Below are positions 45,162 through 53,650 of a DNA stretch of 64,000 nucleotides, one piece after another. Source of the stretch: Nocardioides sp. InS609-2 (GTDB lineage: Bacteria > Actinomycetota > Actinomycetes > Propionibacteriales > Nocardioidaceae); contig NZ_CP060034.1 of NCBI RefSeq assembly GCF_023208195.1, positions 992,001 to 1,056,000 of the forward strand. Reading direction: 5' to 3'. The notes under the pieces are model-generated. The model did no database searches. It was not told where the DNA came from and was given only the letters and a program-made list of their open reading frames with translations. Every line of letters starts with the position of its first letter. Within the stretch, counting starts at the first letter, position 1. Both the position numbers and the translations under genes were made by a program.

Positions 45162-46655
45162 TCAGTTCTCCTCTGGTTCGGTGGCAGCCAGTGACTGCCA
45201 CAGCTGCATTTGGGCGTACGAGCGCCAGGGGCGCCAGGTCTCGGCGAGGGCAGCCGCGTCGCGTGGGTCGCGACCGAGCCCGGTGAGGGCGTCACGGATG
45301 CCGATGTCGGTCGGCAGGAACACGTCGGGGTGGCCGAGTGCGCGCAGGGCGATGTAGTCGGCCGTCCAGGGCCCGATGCCGGGCAGGGCGAGCAGCTGGG
45401 TGCGCACCTCGTCGCGGTCGGCCCCACGGTCCAGCGCGATCGTCTCGTCGGCCAGCGCCGCGCACAGTGCGATGAGCGCACGGCCGCGGGCGCGTGGCAT
45501 CGGCAGGTCCTCGGGGTCGACGCCCGCCAGGGTGGCGACATCGGGGAAGAGGTGCGTGAGCTCGCCGTCGGGCGCGACTGTCGCGCCGTACTGCTGGGTG
45601 AGCCTGGCCGCGACCGTGCGAGCGCCGGCCACACTCACCTGCTGGCCGAGCACTGCGCGTACGGCGATCTCGTGGCCGTCGACGTGGCCGGGCACGCGCA
45701 GGCCGGGCACGGCACGCACGAGCGGACCGAGCAGGGCGTCTCCGGCGAACGTGTCGGCGACGGCGACCGGGTCACAGTCGGCATCGAGCAGGCGTCGTAC
45801 CCGCTCGACGGCGGCGCCGGTGTCGCGGAGGTCTTCGAGCGTGAACGTCGCGGGCACGAACGCCGTGCCCTCCCCCGTCAGGTCGTCGAGCTCGAGGCGG
45901 ACCGTGCCGACGCCGTGCGGGAGCCGGAGCGTGCGTGAGTACGACGCGGCGTCGGCCGCCTCGATTCCTGGCACCGCGCGGGTGGCGAAGAAGGCCAGGA
46001 GCGCGCGGCCGGCGAACGGCGTACGCACGGCCAGCCGCATCTCGACGGTGCCGTGCGTCGAGCGGGTGTTGCCACGTCGGCCGCGGAGGTCGGTGGGGCT
46101 GGCGGCGTACACCTCGCGGATCGTGTCGTTGAACTGCCGGATGCTCGAGAAGCCGGCCGCGAACGCGACATCGGCATACGGCATGGCGGTGGTCTCGATG
46201 AGGATGCGCGCGGTCTGGGCGCGACGGGCGCGCGCGAGGGCGAGTGGTCCGGCGCCGAGCTCCTGCGTCAACAGCCGGGTGAGGTGGCGCGAGGTGTAGC
46301 CCAGCCGCCGGGCCAGGCCGTCGACACCGTCGCGGTCGACCACGCCGTCGGCGATCAGTCGCATCGCGCGACCGGCGACGTCGGCGGCGACGTCCCAGTC
46401 GGGGCTGCCCGGGGTGGCGTCGGGGATGCAGCGCTTGCAGGCGCGGTAGCCGGCGGCTTGCGCGGAAGCCGCGGTCGGGTGGAACGAGACGTTCGCGTAG
46501 CCGGGCGTGCGCGCCGGGCACGACGGCCGGCAGTAGATGCCGGTCGTCTTCACGGCGGTGTAGAAGACGCCGTCGAAGCGCCGGTCGCGGCTCTTCACGG
46601 CCCGGTAGCAGGACTCCTTGTCCATGCGCACGGGGTGCGGGGCGGTGGTGTTCAT
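45162..46655 (-). CDS. Ada regulatory domain fused to AlkA 3-methyladenine DNA glycosylase
   Basis: A 497-aa fusion. Residues about 10-80 are the Ada zinc domain with Cys42, Cys46, Cys73 and Cys76 (YCRPSCPAR, CKRC); Cys42 is the expected phosphotriester methyl acceptor and switch. An AraC-type DNA-binding domain follows (YTSRHLTRLLTQELG, AFAAGFSSIRQFNDTIR). From about 205 on it is AlkA with the HhH motif LPGIGPWTADYIALRAL and catalytic Asp in FLPTDIGIR. This architecture is common in actinobacteria and should both sense and repair alkylation; ogt is the next gene. Confidence 0.93.
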   Translation of the reverse strand: MNTTAPHPVRMDKESCYRAVKSRDRRFDGVFYTAVKTTGIYCRPSCPARTPGYANVSFHPTAASAQAAGYRACKRCIPDATPGSPDWDVAADVAGRAMRLIADGVVDRDGVDGLARRLGYTSRHLTRLLTQELGAGPLALARARRAQTARILIETTAMPYADVAFAAGFSSIRQFNDTIREVYAASPTDLRGRRGNTRSTHGTVEMRLAVRTPFAGRALLAFFATRAVPGIEAADAASYSRTLRLPHGVGTVRLELDDLTGEGTAFVPATFTLEDLRDTGAAVERVRRLLDADCDPVAVADTFAGDALLGPLVRAVPGLRVPGHVDGHEIAVRAVLGQQVSVAGARTVAARLTQQYGATVAPDGELTHLFPDVATLAGVDPEDLPMPRARGRALIALCAALADETIALDRGADRDEVRTQLLALPGIGPWTADYIALRALGHPDVFLPTDIGIRDALTGLGRDPRDAAALAETWRPWRSYAQMQLWQSLAATEPEEN

Positions 46656-46804
46656 GTGTTCATCCTGCCGTCAGTCTGGCATCAGTTCTGGCGGGAATCG
46701 GACACCACGAAAAACCAATCCAATCCGGATGGACAACCACAGCGAACTACCTCGTGTCAAGGGGAAAGCCCCCAGAATCTGAAAGAAACCTGAAGGAAGT
46801 CCCC

Positions 46805-47485
46805 ATGCGCTCCACGATCTCTCCCACCAAGCGCGGCTTCGCCGCCTTCGCCACCGTCGCCCTGCTTGCCGTCCCGCTCGCCGCCTGCGGCTCCGAGGAC
46901 GACGCCAGCCCCGCGGCCAGCAATGACAAGACGTCTGCCTCGGCTCCCAAGCCGGTCGCCTCGATCGACGCCCTGAGTGGCAAGGACACCGCCATCGCGC
47001 TGGACAAGGGCTTCACCGACGCCCTCGCCTCGCTCAAGCTGACCCCGGGCGTCGTGGGCAGGGCGAAGCTCGTCGACGGCTCGCTCGTCTTCCCGATCAC
47101 CGGTGGCAACGTCACCGTGTTCAAGCCCGGCCAGGTCTCGCCGTACGTCATCGGCCAGGTCCAGCACGAGGGCTCGGGTCTGTCGCTCACCGCGGGTGAC
47201 ACCAAGGTCGAGCTGACCAACCTCAACGTCGACCCGGGCGTCTCCCGTGTCTACGGCGACGTGAGCGTGAACGGCAAGGTCGCCGTCTCCAACGCGTTCC
47301 TGTTCCAGCTCGACGGCCGCACCCTCCAGCCCCTCGCCACCGAGGGCAGCACCGCCATCCTCGAGGGCACGAAGGTCATGATCTCCGACGACGCCGCCGG
47401 TCTCCTGAACGACACGTTCAAGACCGACGCTGTCAAGGGCGGCCTGCTCGTCGGCATCGCCAAGATCACCGTCAACACCAAGTAA
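46805..47485 (+). CDS. Lipoprotein of unknown function
   Basis: A 226-aa protein with a signal peptide (FAAFATVALLAVPLAAC) ending in a lipobox cysteine near residue 29, followed by a Ser/Ala/Asp linker. The body looks all-beta (LVDGSLVFPITGGNVTVFKPG; VELTNLNVDPGVSRVYGDVSVNG; LFQLDGRTLQPLATEG) and ends KITVNTK. Similar actinobacterial proteins are uncharacterised. GAAGGAAG precedes the ATG, and a strong terminator follows at 47542. Confidence 0.75.
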   Translation: MRSTISPTKRGFAAFATVALLAVPLAACGSEDDASPAASNDKTSASAPKPVASIDALSGKDTAIALDKGFTDALASLKLTPGVVGRAKLVDGSLVFPITGGNVTVFKPGQVSPYVIGQVQHEGSGLSLTAGDTKVELTNLNVDPGVSRVYGDVSVNGKVAVSNAFLFQLDGRTLQPLATEGSTAILEGTKVMISDDAAGLLNDTFKTDAVKGGLLVGIAKITVNTK

Positions 47486-47541
47486 TCCCCGCGACTGCGG
47501 TGTGGTGGGTCCGCGAGAGCGCCCATCACACTGCGGACACG

Positions 47542-47573
47542 ACGAAGGCCCGGTCTGATGACCGGGCCTTCGT
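47542..47573 (+). terminator. Terminator between lipoprotein and GNAT genes
   Basis: ACGAAGGCCCGGTC (47542-47555) pairs perfectly with GACCGGGCCTTCGT (47560-47573) around TGAT. An almost identical hairpin lies at 48071-48103 on the other side of the GNAT gene. Confidence 0.75.
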
Positions 47574-47594
47574 GATGTCCGTAGCCTGACGCCC

Positions 47595-48071
47595 ATGATC
47601 GACCGCGACATCGTCCAGATCACGCCCGACGACTGGGCCCTCTTCCGTGACATCCGGCTCCGAGCGCTGGCTGACGCTCCCGGAGCGTTCGGATCCCGCT
47701 TCGATGACTGGGTCGACGAACCCGAGTCCAGCTGGCGCGGCCGCCTGGAGAATGTCGAGCTCAACCTCGTCGCGCGACACGGCGACGAGGCCGTCGGCAT
47801 GGCCAGCGGGTCACTCGACGGCGACGACGCCGCGCTGATCTCGATGTGGGTCGACCCAGTGGCTCGTGGCACCGGGACGGCACAGGCGCTCATCGAAGCA
47901 GTCGTCGGCTGGGCTCGCGGCCTGGAGCGGACGACGTACCTGATGGTGCGCAGTGACAACCCACGGGCTATCGCGACGTACGAACGGGCGGGCTTTGTCG
48001 ACCTCGGCGTACCCGACGATCACGACGGGCCACCCGAGAACCGAATGGTCCATCGGAGCGACGCGAGATGA
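47595..48071 (+). CDS. GNAT family N-acetyltransferase
   Basis: A 158-aa acetyltransferase with motif A ISMWVDPVARGTGTAQALIEAVVGWA and motif B VRSDNPRAIATYERAGFVDLG. The N-terminal FRDIRLRALADAPGAFGS is typical of small-molecule or peptide acetylating GNATs. The substrate is unknown. The gene is framed by two near-identical terminator hairpins and ends at the edge of a tRNA gene pair on the opposite strand. Confidence 0.85.
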   Translation: MIDRDIVQITPDDWALFRDIRLRALADAPGAFGSRFDDWVDEPESSWRGRLENVELNLVARHGDEAVGMASGSLDGDDAALISMWVDPVARGTGTAQALIEAVVGWARGLERTTYLMVRSDNPRAIATYERAGFVDLGVPDDHDGPPENRMVHRSDAR

Positions 48072-48103
48072 CGAAAGGCCCGGTCTGGTGACCGGGCCTT
48101 CGT
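48071..48103. terminator. Terminator between GNAT gene and tRNA-Glu
   Basis: AGGCCCGGTC and GACCGGGCCT pair around TGGT, with a longer ACGAA/TTCGT extension that has a single bulged A. It serves the GNAT gene on the plus strand and probably the tRNA transcript on the minus strand. It is nearly the same as the hairpin at 47542-47573. Confidence 0.7.
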
Positions 48104-48109
48104 GGTGAG

Positions 48110-48182
48110 TACCCCCGACCGGATTCGAACCGGCGCTACCGCCTTGAGAGGGCGGCGTGCTAGGCCGCTACACAACGGGGGC
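48110..48182 (-). tRNA. tRNA-Glu (CTC)
   Basis: A 73-nt cloverleaf on the minus strand. Acceptor GCCCCCG pairs with CGGGGGT (G-U at the first pair); the anticodon arm is CCGCC-CTCTCAA-GGCGG with anticodon CTC; the T arm is CCGGTTCGAATCCGG. CCA is not encoded. It lies downstream of tRNA-Gln and near gltX, its synthetase gene. Confidence 0.95.
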
Positions 48183-48263
48183 TAGCTTGCTGCAAGCAGC
48201 GGACGAAACTCTAGCGATGGCTTGAGTTTCGCACCAAATCCCGCCGCGGCGGGCGGGACTTTG

Positions 48264-48335
48264 CTGGGATACAAGGACTCGAACCTTGACTAACTGGACC
48301 AGAACCAGTCGTGCTGCCAATTACACCATATCCCA
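48264..48335 (-). tRNA. tRNA-Gln (CTG)
   Basis: A 72-nt cloverleaf on the minus strand. Acceptor TGGGATA pairs with TATCCCA; the anticodon arm is ACTGG-TTCTGGT-CCAGT with anticodon CTG; the T arm is CAAGGTTCGAGTCCTTG. CCA is not encoded. In actinobacteria this tRNA is first charged with glutamate by GltX and then amidated by GatCAB, so its position near gltX is functionally apt. Confidence 0.95.
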
Positions 48336-48371
48336 ATGGAGAGGCCTGTTCTGAGCGTGAATCATGCTTGC

Positions 48372-49346
48372 TCAGGGGCCCTCCGGACGCAGGGGTGAAC
48401 GATACACGCGGCCCCCGGACGCCTCCAAAACGCCCCCGTTCGTGGTGTGGCGCAGCCCCATCCGCCGGGCCACGGCGAGCGCTAGGGCGAGGTAGACGAT
48501 GGACTGGGTGAGGGTGCCTGGCAGGCTCCACCAGCTGCCGCCGGTGGGGTTGAGGGCACTGCCCATGTCGCTGAACGCGAGCGCCAGGCCGAACGCCAGG
48601 AAGTTGTTCAGGACGTGCATGGCGATGGCTGCTTCCAGACCCCCGGTGAGTACGACGAGGGTGCCGGCCACCAGGCCGAACGCGAAGCGGTCGACGAAGA
48701 CCGGCAGGCTCTGGCCGAGGCCGTGCGCGAGGCCGAACAGCAACGCCGGAGCGACGACGGCGAGCACCCGGGATCCGCCGAGGCCGCCGAACGCCTGGGT
48801 GAGGTAGCCGCGGAAGGCGTACTCCTCCCCTGCGGCCTGCAGCGGCGTCAGCAGGAGTACGACGAGCAGGAAGTCGCGCGTCGTCGACGTGAAGTCGTTG
48901 ACGGTGCCGGTCACCTCCGTGCCGCCCTCCTGGGGCAGCACCGCGGTGACGACCAGCGTCGCGATCAGGGCCAGCACCGAGAGGCCGAGGCAGACGAGGA
49001 AGAACCGCCAGCGGATGCGCGGGAGCACCGACGACAACCAGCGCGGCTTGAGCCCGTGCAGCACGCGGCTGAGGAACCACGCGACCGGGATCGCCGAGGC
49101 CAGCACGACGTTGAGGAACGCCAGTGAGACCGGCGTCGGGTTGTCGGTGTCGAGCAACCCCTCCATCGACGACACGACGGGCTCGCCTGCCGCGGCGTAC
49201 CCGAGAGCGAAGATCGCCTGCCAGACGACCGGGGCGAGGAGGAGCGTCCCGGCGACCATCAGCACGATGCCCAGCAGCGGGCGCCACACGCCGGCCCGGC
49301 CCGCCCGGTGCAGCTCGTGGTAGGCGAGGTCGCCCGTGGGACTCAT
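48372..49346 (-). CDS. CPBP (CAAX protease-like) intramembrane metalloprotease
   Basis: A 324-aa membrane protein with about eight hydrophobic helices. The Abi/CPBP catalytic motifs are visible: AAGEEYAFRGYL (EExxxR), LLFGLAHGLGQ (FxxxH) and a late MHVLNNFLAFG (HxxxN). Family members process prenylated or bacteriocin-type substrates; the bacterial substrate is unknown. The ATG overlaps the gltX stop (ATGA), so it is translated from the gltX message, and the tRNA genes follow 37 bp downstream. Confidence 0.85.
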   Translation of the reverse strand: MSPTGDLAYHELHRAGRAGVWRPLLGIVLMVAGTLLLAPVVWQAIFALGYAAAGEPVVSSMEGLLDTDNPTPVSLAFLNVVLASAIPVAWFLSRVLHGLKPRWLSSVLPRIRWRFFLVCLGLSVLALIATLVVTAVLPQEGGTEVTGTVNDFTSTTRDFLLVVLLLTPLQAAGEEYAFRGYLTQAFGGLGGSRVLAVVAPALLFGLAHGLGQSLPVFVDRFAFGLVAGTLVVLTGGLEAAIAMHVLNNFLAFGLALAFSDMGSALNPTGGSWWSLPGTLTQSIVYLALALAVARRMGLRHTTNGGVLEASGGRVYRSPLRPEGP

Positions 49347-50794
49347 TCGAACAGTGCGTCGTGGAGCCGCGCGATCGATCGCTCGCGGCCGAGCAGCTCC
49401 ATCGACTCGAACAGCGGCGGCGACACCTTGCTGCCGGTGATGGCGATGCGCACCGGTCCGAACGCGAGGCGCGGCTTGAGGCCACGCTCCTCGACCAGCT
49501 TGGTGCGCAGCGCCTCCTCGATGGCGGTGGTGCTCCACTGCGGCAGCGCGGCGAGCACGTCGTACGACGCCTGGACGACCTCGCGGCCGGCCTCGTCGAG
49601 CTCGTCGGTGCGCGTGAAGGAGGCCTCGTCAACGAAGAGGAAGCCGAGCATGTCGACGGCCTCGGTGAGCTTGTTGATGCGCTCACCCACCAGCGGCATG
49701 GCCAGCTCGAGCAGCTGTGCGTCGGCGTCGGACACCGGGTCGGAGACCACGCCGGCCTGCTTGAGGAACGGCAGCGCGCGGTGCGTGATCTCGTCGGTCG
49801 AGAGCATCCGCATGTGCGAGGAGTTGATCGCGTCGGCCTTCTTGATGTCGAAGCGCGCGGGGTTGGGGTTCACGTCCTTGATGTCGAACGCCGCCACCAT
49901 CTCGTCGAGGGTGAAGACGTCGCGGTCGGCGGCGATCGCCCAGCCGAGGAGCGCCATGTAGTTGAGCAACCCCTCCGGCAGGAAACCCTGGTCGCGGTAG
50001 GCCAGCGCGTGGGCCTCGGGGTCGCGCTTCGACAGCTTCTTGTTGCCCTGGCCCATGACGTAGGGCAGGTGCCCGAAGAGCGGGGCTCCCGTGCCGATGC
50101 CGACGTCGGCCAGCGCAGCGTACAGGGCAACCTGGCGCGGGGTGCTGGAGAGCAGGTCCTCACCACGCAGCACGTGGGTGATGTCCATGAGCGCGTCGTC
50201 GACGGGGTTGGTGAGGGTGTAGAGCGGGTCGCCGTTGGCGCGGGCCAGTGCGTAGTCGGACACGTGGTCGCTGTGGAAGCTCACCCGGCCGCGCACGAGG
50301 TCGTCGAACGCGATCTCGCCGTCGGGCATCCGGAACCGCACGACGGGAGCGCGACCCTCTTCGACGAACGCCTCGACCTGCGTGTCGGTCAGCTCGCGGC
50401 AGAACCGGTCGTAGCCCATGTCCTTGGAGCCGCTCGCCTGGCGGCGGGCCGCGACCTCGTCGGTGGTGCAGTAGCACCGATAGCTGTGTCCGCCCTCGGC
50501 GAGACGGGCAAGCGCGTCGCGGTAGATCTCACCGCGCTCCGACTGGCGGTACGGCGCGTGCGGGCCGCCGACGTCGGGGCCCTCGTCCCAGTCGAGCCCC
50601 AGCCAGTGGAAGAGGTCGAAGAGACCGTCGTAGGACTCCTGGGTGTTGCGCGCGGTGTCGGTGTCCTCGATGCGGAGAACCAGCGTGCCACCGTGGTGTC
50701 GAGCGAACGCCCAGTTGAAAAGGAACGTGCGGACGAGGCCGACGTGCGGGCTGCCGGTCGGAGACGGAGGAAAGCGAACACGGACCTTGCTCAA
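49343..50794 (-). CDS. gltX: Glutamyl-tRNA synthetase
   Basis: A 483-aa class I synthetase. The HIGH-type motif is PSPTGSPHVGL (residues 10-20) and the KMSKS-type loop is KKLSKRD. RIEDTDTARNTQESYDGL and HVLRGEDLLSSTPRQVALY are GltX signatures, followed by the anticodon-binding helical domain. It is probably non-discriminating, charging both tRNA-Glu and tRNA-Gln. The TTG start overlaps the FAH gene stop (TTGA) with AGGTGG upstream. Confidence 0.96.
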   Translation of the reverse strand: MSKVRVRFPPSPTGSPHVGLVRTFLFNWAFARHHGGTLVLRIEDTDTARNTQESYDGLFDLFHWLGLDWDEGPDVGGPHAPYRQSERGEIYRDALARLAEGGHSYRCYCTTDEVAARRQASGSKDMGYDRFCRELTDTQVEAFVEEGRAPVVRFRMPDGEIAFDDLVRGRVSFHSDHVSDYALARANGDPLYTLTNPVDDALMDITHVLRGEDLLSSTPRQVALYAALADVGIGTGAPLFGHLPYVMGQGNKKLSKRDPEAHALAYRDQGFLPEGLLNYMALLGWAIAADRDVFTLDEMVAAFDIKDVNPNPARFDIKKADAINSSHMRMLSTDEITHRALPFLKQAGVVSDPVSDADAQLLELAMPLVGERINKLTEAVDMLGFLFVDEASFTRTDELDEAGREVVQASYDVLAALPQWSTTAIEEALRTKLVEERGLKPRLAFGPVRIAITGSKVSPPLFESMELLGRERSIARLHDALFE

Positions 50795-51600
50795 CGGGAT
50801 GCCACCTTGTTCGTGAGGGTGCCGATGCCGGCGATCGAGATCTCGACCTCGTCGCCGACCAGCATGGGACCGACACCCTCGGGGGTGCCGGTGAGGATGA
50901 CGTCGCCGGGCAGCAATGTCATGACGCTGGAGACGTAGGCGACCAGCGTCGGGATGTCGAAGATCAGGTCCTTGGTGGACCCGTCCTGCTTGAGGTCGCC
51001 GTTGAGGTGGGTCTGGATGCGCACCCCGTCGGCGAACACCTGCGGGTCGATGTCGGTCTCGATCCATGGGCCGAGCGGGCAGAACGAGTCGAAGCCCTTG
51101 GCCCGGGTGAACTGCACGTCTGACTTCTGGAGGTCGCGCGCGGTGACGTCGTTGGCGATCGTGTAGCCGTGGATGACGTCGGTTGCCTGCTCCGGGGGTA
51201 CGTCGCGGCAGATGCGGCCGATGACGACGGCGAGCTCGCCCTCGAAGTGCAGGTTCTGGGTCTGCGGCGGGTAGAAGATCGGGTCCCCGGGGCCGACCAC
51301 CGACGTGTTGGGCTTGAGGAACATCAGCGGCTCGGTCGGCAGGTCGTTGCCGAGCTCGGCGGCGTGGGCGGCGTAGTTGCGGCCGATGCCGACCACCTTG
51401 CTGCGTGGCAGCACGGGAGCGAGCAGCCGGACGTCGGCGAGCTTGTGCTCCTGCTGGAGCAGCTTGACGCCGACGTACAGCGGGTCGCCGGCAAGGGCCA
51501 CGATCGTGGAGTCCTCGGCGGGCTGGCCGTAGTCGTCGACGTCTCCTGTCACGACTCCGTAGGCGGGCTCTTCTCCTGTGGTGAATCGGGCGATGCGCAC
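50791..51600 (-). CDS. Fumarylacetoacetate hydrolase family protein
   Basis: A 269-aa FAH-fold enzyme. KVVGIGRNYAAHAAELGN, FLKPNTSVVGPGDPI and the metal-ligand motif HFEGELAVVIGR are present, then DVTARDLQKSDVQFTRAKGFDSF and GDVILTGTPEGVGPM. Homologues include acylpyruvases and oxaloacetate decarboxylases; the exact substrate is unknown. GTG start. Adjacency to gltX is common in actinobacteria. The decayed PLP-enzyme gene lies 10 bp upstream in the same direction, suggesting a former three-gene unit. Confidence 0.92.
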   Translation of the reverse strand: MRIARFTTGEEPAYGVVTGDVDDYGQPAEDSTIVALAGDPLYVGVKLLQQEHKLADVRLLAPVLPRSKVVGIGRNYAAHAAELGNDLPTEPLMFLKPNTSVVGPGDPIFYPPQTQNLHFEGELAVVIGRICRDVPPEQATDVIHGYTIANDVTARDLQKSDVQFTRAKGFDSFCPLGPWIETDIDPQVFADGVRIQTHLNGDLKQDGSTKDLIFDIPTLVAYVSSVMTLLPGDVILTGTPEGVGPMLVGDEVEISIAGIGTLTNKVASR

Positions 51601-51610
51601 GCAGGCGAGC

Positions 51611-51899
51611 CTATCCGGCGGCCACCGCCCGCAACGCGGTGAGGCTGCGCTCCACGTCGGTCTCGCTGGTGGACCAGTTGCTCACCGACACACGGAGTAC
51701 GGCGCGGTCGCGCCACCGCGAACCGGTCATCTAGGCGGTTCCGTCGTCGAGCATGCCGTGTACGACGGCGCGGGTGCGCTGGTCGTCACCGAACGTCGCG
51801 CAGACCGTGGCTTGCCGGCGCCGCTCGATCATCGAGCGAGGCCAGCCAGGTCAGGGCATGGGTGTGGGCCCGGTCGAGGGCCGCCGCATGATCAGCCAT
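51611..51899 (-). pseudogene. Remnant of a PLP-dependent decarboxylase/aminotransferase gene
   Basis: Reading leftward from ATG 51899, one frame gives MADHAAALDRAHTHALTWLASLDDR, like the N-terminus of PLP-dependent decarboxylases. The reading then continues in another frame with the C-terminal end: ATVCATFGDDQRTRAVVHGM, LDDGTA, a TAG where Trp (TGG) is expected, then WRDRAVLRVSVSNWSTSETD and VERSLTALRAV up to the stop at 51611. The central several hundred codons, including the PLP lysine, are missing. So there is a large internal deletion, a frame change and a nonsense codon. The family assignment rests on the two ends only. Confidence 0.7.
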
Positions 51900-51953
51900 C
51901 CCTCAGTGTGGCCGGATCGGGCCGTTCCGACCAGAGCTCGTAGGCTCGGACAC

Positions 51954-52808
51954 GTGGATGCCGAGGTGTTGGACGAGGTGACGTGGCGAGCGCGCGCTGA
52001 GGCGCACGCGGCTCGTGTCGACGCGTTCGTGGCGCCGCACCTGGCCCGGCGTGGGTCTGCGGTGAAGCACCCCGTGCACGACTTCCTCTTCACGTACTAC
52101 TCCCAGCGGCCGGCGCAGCTGCGGCGCTGGCACCCCGGCTTCGGGGTCGCGCTAGAGAGTGGGGAGGAGTACGCGGGGTTGAAGGGGTACCAGTCATCCC
52201 CCGTCGCCGTCTCGCCCGAGTACGTCGAGTCGCAGCGCGCGCTCCTCGAGTCGCTGCACACCCTGCTGACCGCGACGGCCGGCCAGCCAGCCAACTTCGG
52301 CTGCTTCGGGCTGCACGAGTGGGCGATGGTCTACCGGCTCGAGGAGGACGAGACGCGGCACGCCGACTGGCCGCTGCGGCTGGGCCCGGCGGGCACCGAC
52401 GCGGTCGTGGAGTCGCACCGCATCGGCTGCTCGCACTTCGACGCCTACCGATTCTTCACTCCCCCGGCGCGGTCGCTCAACGTGCTGTCCCCCGGCCGCG
52501 AGGACCGGGCGGCGTACGAGCAGCCGGCCTGCCTGCACGGCAACATGGACCTCTACAAGCACGCCTTCCGGCTCACCCCGATGGTCAGCAGTGACCTGGT
52601 CGCCGACTGCTTCGAGCTGGCCCGCGACATCCGCGAGCTCGACATGCGCGCCGCGCCGTACGACCTCGTCGACCTCGGCTTCGAGCCGGTGCGCATCGAG
52701 ACCCCCGAGGGAAAGCAGGAGTACGCCGCGGCGCAGCGCGGCTTCGCCGAGCGGGCGGGTCCGCTTCGGGCCCGGCTGATCACCGAGTGCGAGGGCCTCC
52801 TCTCGTAG
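51954..52808 (+). CDS. Conserved actinobacterial protein, often annotated 3-methyladenine DNA glycosylase
   Basis: A 284-aa protein with WRARAEAHAARVDAFVAPHLARR, KHPVHDFLFTYYSQRPAQLRRWHPGFG, HIGCSHFDAYRFFTP-like RIGCSHFDAYRFFTPPARSLNVLSP and CLHGNMDLYKHAFRL. The same pattern occurs in actinobacterial proteins labelled 3-methyladenine DNA glycosylase, but no helix-hairpin-helix or AAG fold motif is visible, so that label looks unreliable. The conserved His, Cys and Asp residues suggest a metal or catalytic site. The GTG at 51954 is the likely start. Confidence 0.75.
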   Translation: MDAEVLDEVTWRARAEAHAARVDAFVAPHLARRGSAVKHPVHDFLFTYYSQRPAQLRRWHPGFGVALESGEEYAGLKGYQSSPVAVSPEYVESQRALLESLHTLLTATAGQPANFGCFGLHEWAMVYRLEEDETRHADWPLRLGPAGTDAVVESHRIGCSHFDAYRFFTPPARSLNVLSPGREDRAAYEQPACLHGNMDLYKHAFRLTPMVSSDLVADCFELARDIRELDMRAAPYDLVDLGFEPVRIETPEGKQEYAAAQRGFAERAGPLRARLITECEGLLS

Positions 52809-52817
52809 GGTGATCAC

Positions 52818-53366
52818 ATGATGCGCATGCTCGGGCTGATGACCGCGTTGCTGCTCACGGCGGCGCCGGCCGCGGCGGCCGACGACGACCCGAGGTGGGT
52901 GTTCTACTCGCGCGACACGACGGCGTACACCTCTCCCTGGTACGACGGTGCGCACCGCACGATGATCGGCTACGGCTGCACCCGCGCGCCCTACTACCCG
53001 GCCGACAGCCGCTGCGGTGGCGGGCGCGGCTTCCACCACGGCATCGACGTGGCGATGCCGTGCGGGACGCCGATCACGGCCGGGCGGTTCGGACGGGTGG
53101 TGAGCAGCGCGGCGTACGGACCGGCGTACGGCGAGAACCCGCTCGTGATCCGCAACAAGCGGCTCGGCGTCGACATCCTGATCGCGCACGCGCGCACGGT
53201 GTACGTCAGCGTGGGTGACCGCGTCACGCGCGGGGTGTCGCTGGCGCTCGCGTCGGACTCGGCAGCGCCCGACGGGTGCCACCTGCACTTCGAGGTGCGT
53301 TCGGTCGCTGGTGGGCTGGACGACGCCCAGCGACCCGTGAAGCTGCTCGACCGGGTGCCGGCATGA
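52818..53366 (+). CDS. Secreted M23 (LytM-like) metallopeptidase
   Basis: A 182-aa protein with a signal peptide (MLGLMTALLLTAAPAAAA) and a peptidase M23 domain. The zinc ligands are in GFHHGIDVAMPCGTPI (HxxxD) and the HxH of CHLHFEVRS; a further His lies in ILIAHARTVYVSVGDRV. Such enzymes cut peptidoglycan crosslinks outside the cell. The stop overlaps the ATG of the DUF2087 gene (ATGA). Confidence 0.9.
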   Translation: MMRMLGLMTALLLTAAPAAAADDDPRWVFYSRDTTAYTSPWYDGAHRTMIGYGCTRAPYYPADSRCGGGRGFHHGIDVAMPCGTPITAGRFGRVVSSAAYGPAYGENPLVIRNKRLGVDILIAHARTVYVSVGDRVTRGVSLALASDSAAPDGCHLHFEVRSVAGGLDDAQRPVKLLDRVPA

Positions 53367-53650
53367 CCTCGCCACTGAGCGCGGAGGAGCAGCGCATCGT
53401 CGCCAACTTCATCGGCGACGACGGCCGGCTGCACACGATCCCGTCGAAGCGGTCGAAGCTGCTGGTGGTGCTCGACCACGTCGCGCAGCAGTTCGAGCCC
53501 GGCCAGACCTATGCCGAAGCCGAGGTCAACGAGATCCTCCAGCGCTTCCACCCCGACTTCGCGGCGCTGCGCCGCTACCTCGTCGAGGCGCTGTTCCTCG
53601 AGCGCGAGGACGGCGTCTACTGGCGCATCGGCGGCACGGTCGATGTCTGA
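53363..53650 (+). CDS. DUF2087 domain protein
   Basis: A 95-aa protein matching DUF2087: NFIGDDGRLHTIPSKRSKLLVVLDHVAQQFEPG, YAEAEVNEILQRFHPDFAALRRYLVE, then LEREDGVYWRIGG. This domain is usually found alone or fused to ArsR/MarR-like regulators and probably binds nucleic acid, but its role is unproven. It overlaps its upstream neighbour by 4 bp and its downstream neighbour by 8 bp. Confidence 0.85.
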   Translation: MTSPLSAEEQRIVANFIGDDGRLHTIPSKRSKLLVVLDHVAQQFEPGQTYAEAEVNEILQRFHPDFAALRRYLVEALFLEREDGVYWRIGGTVDV

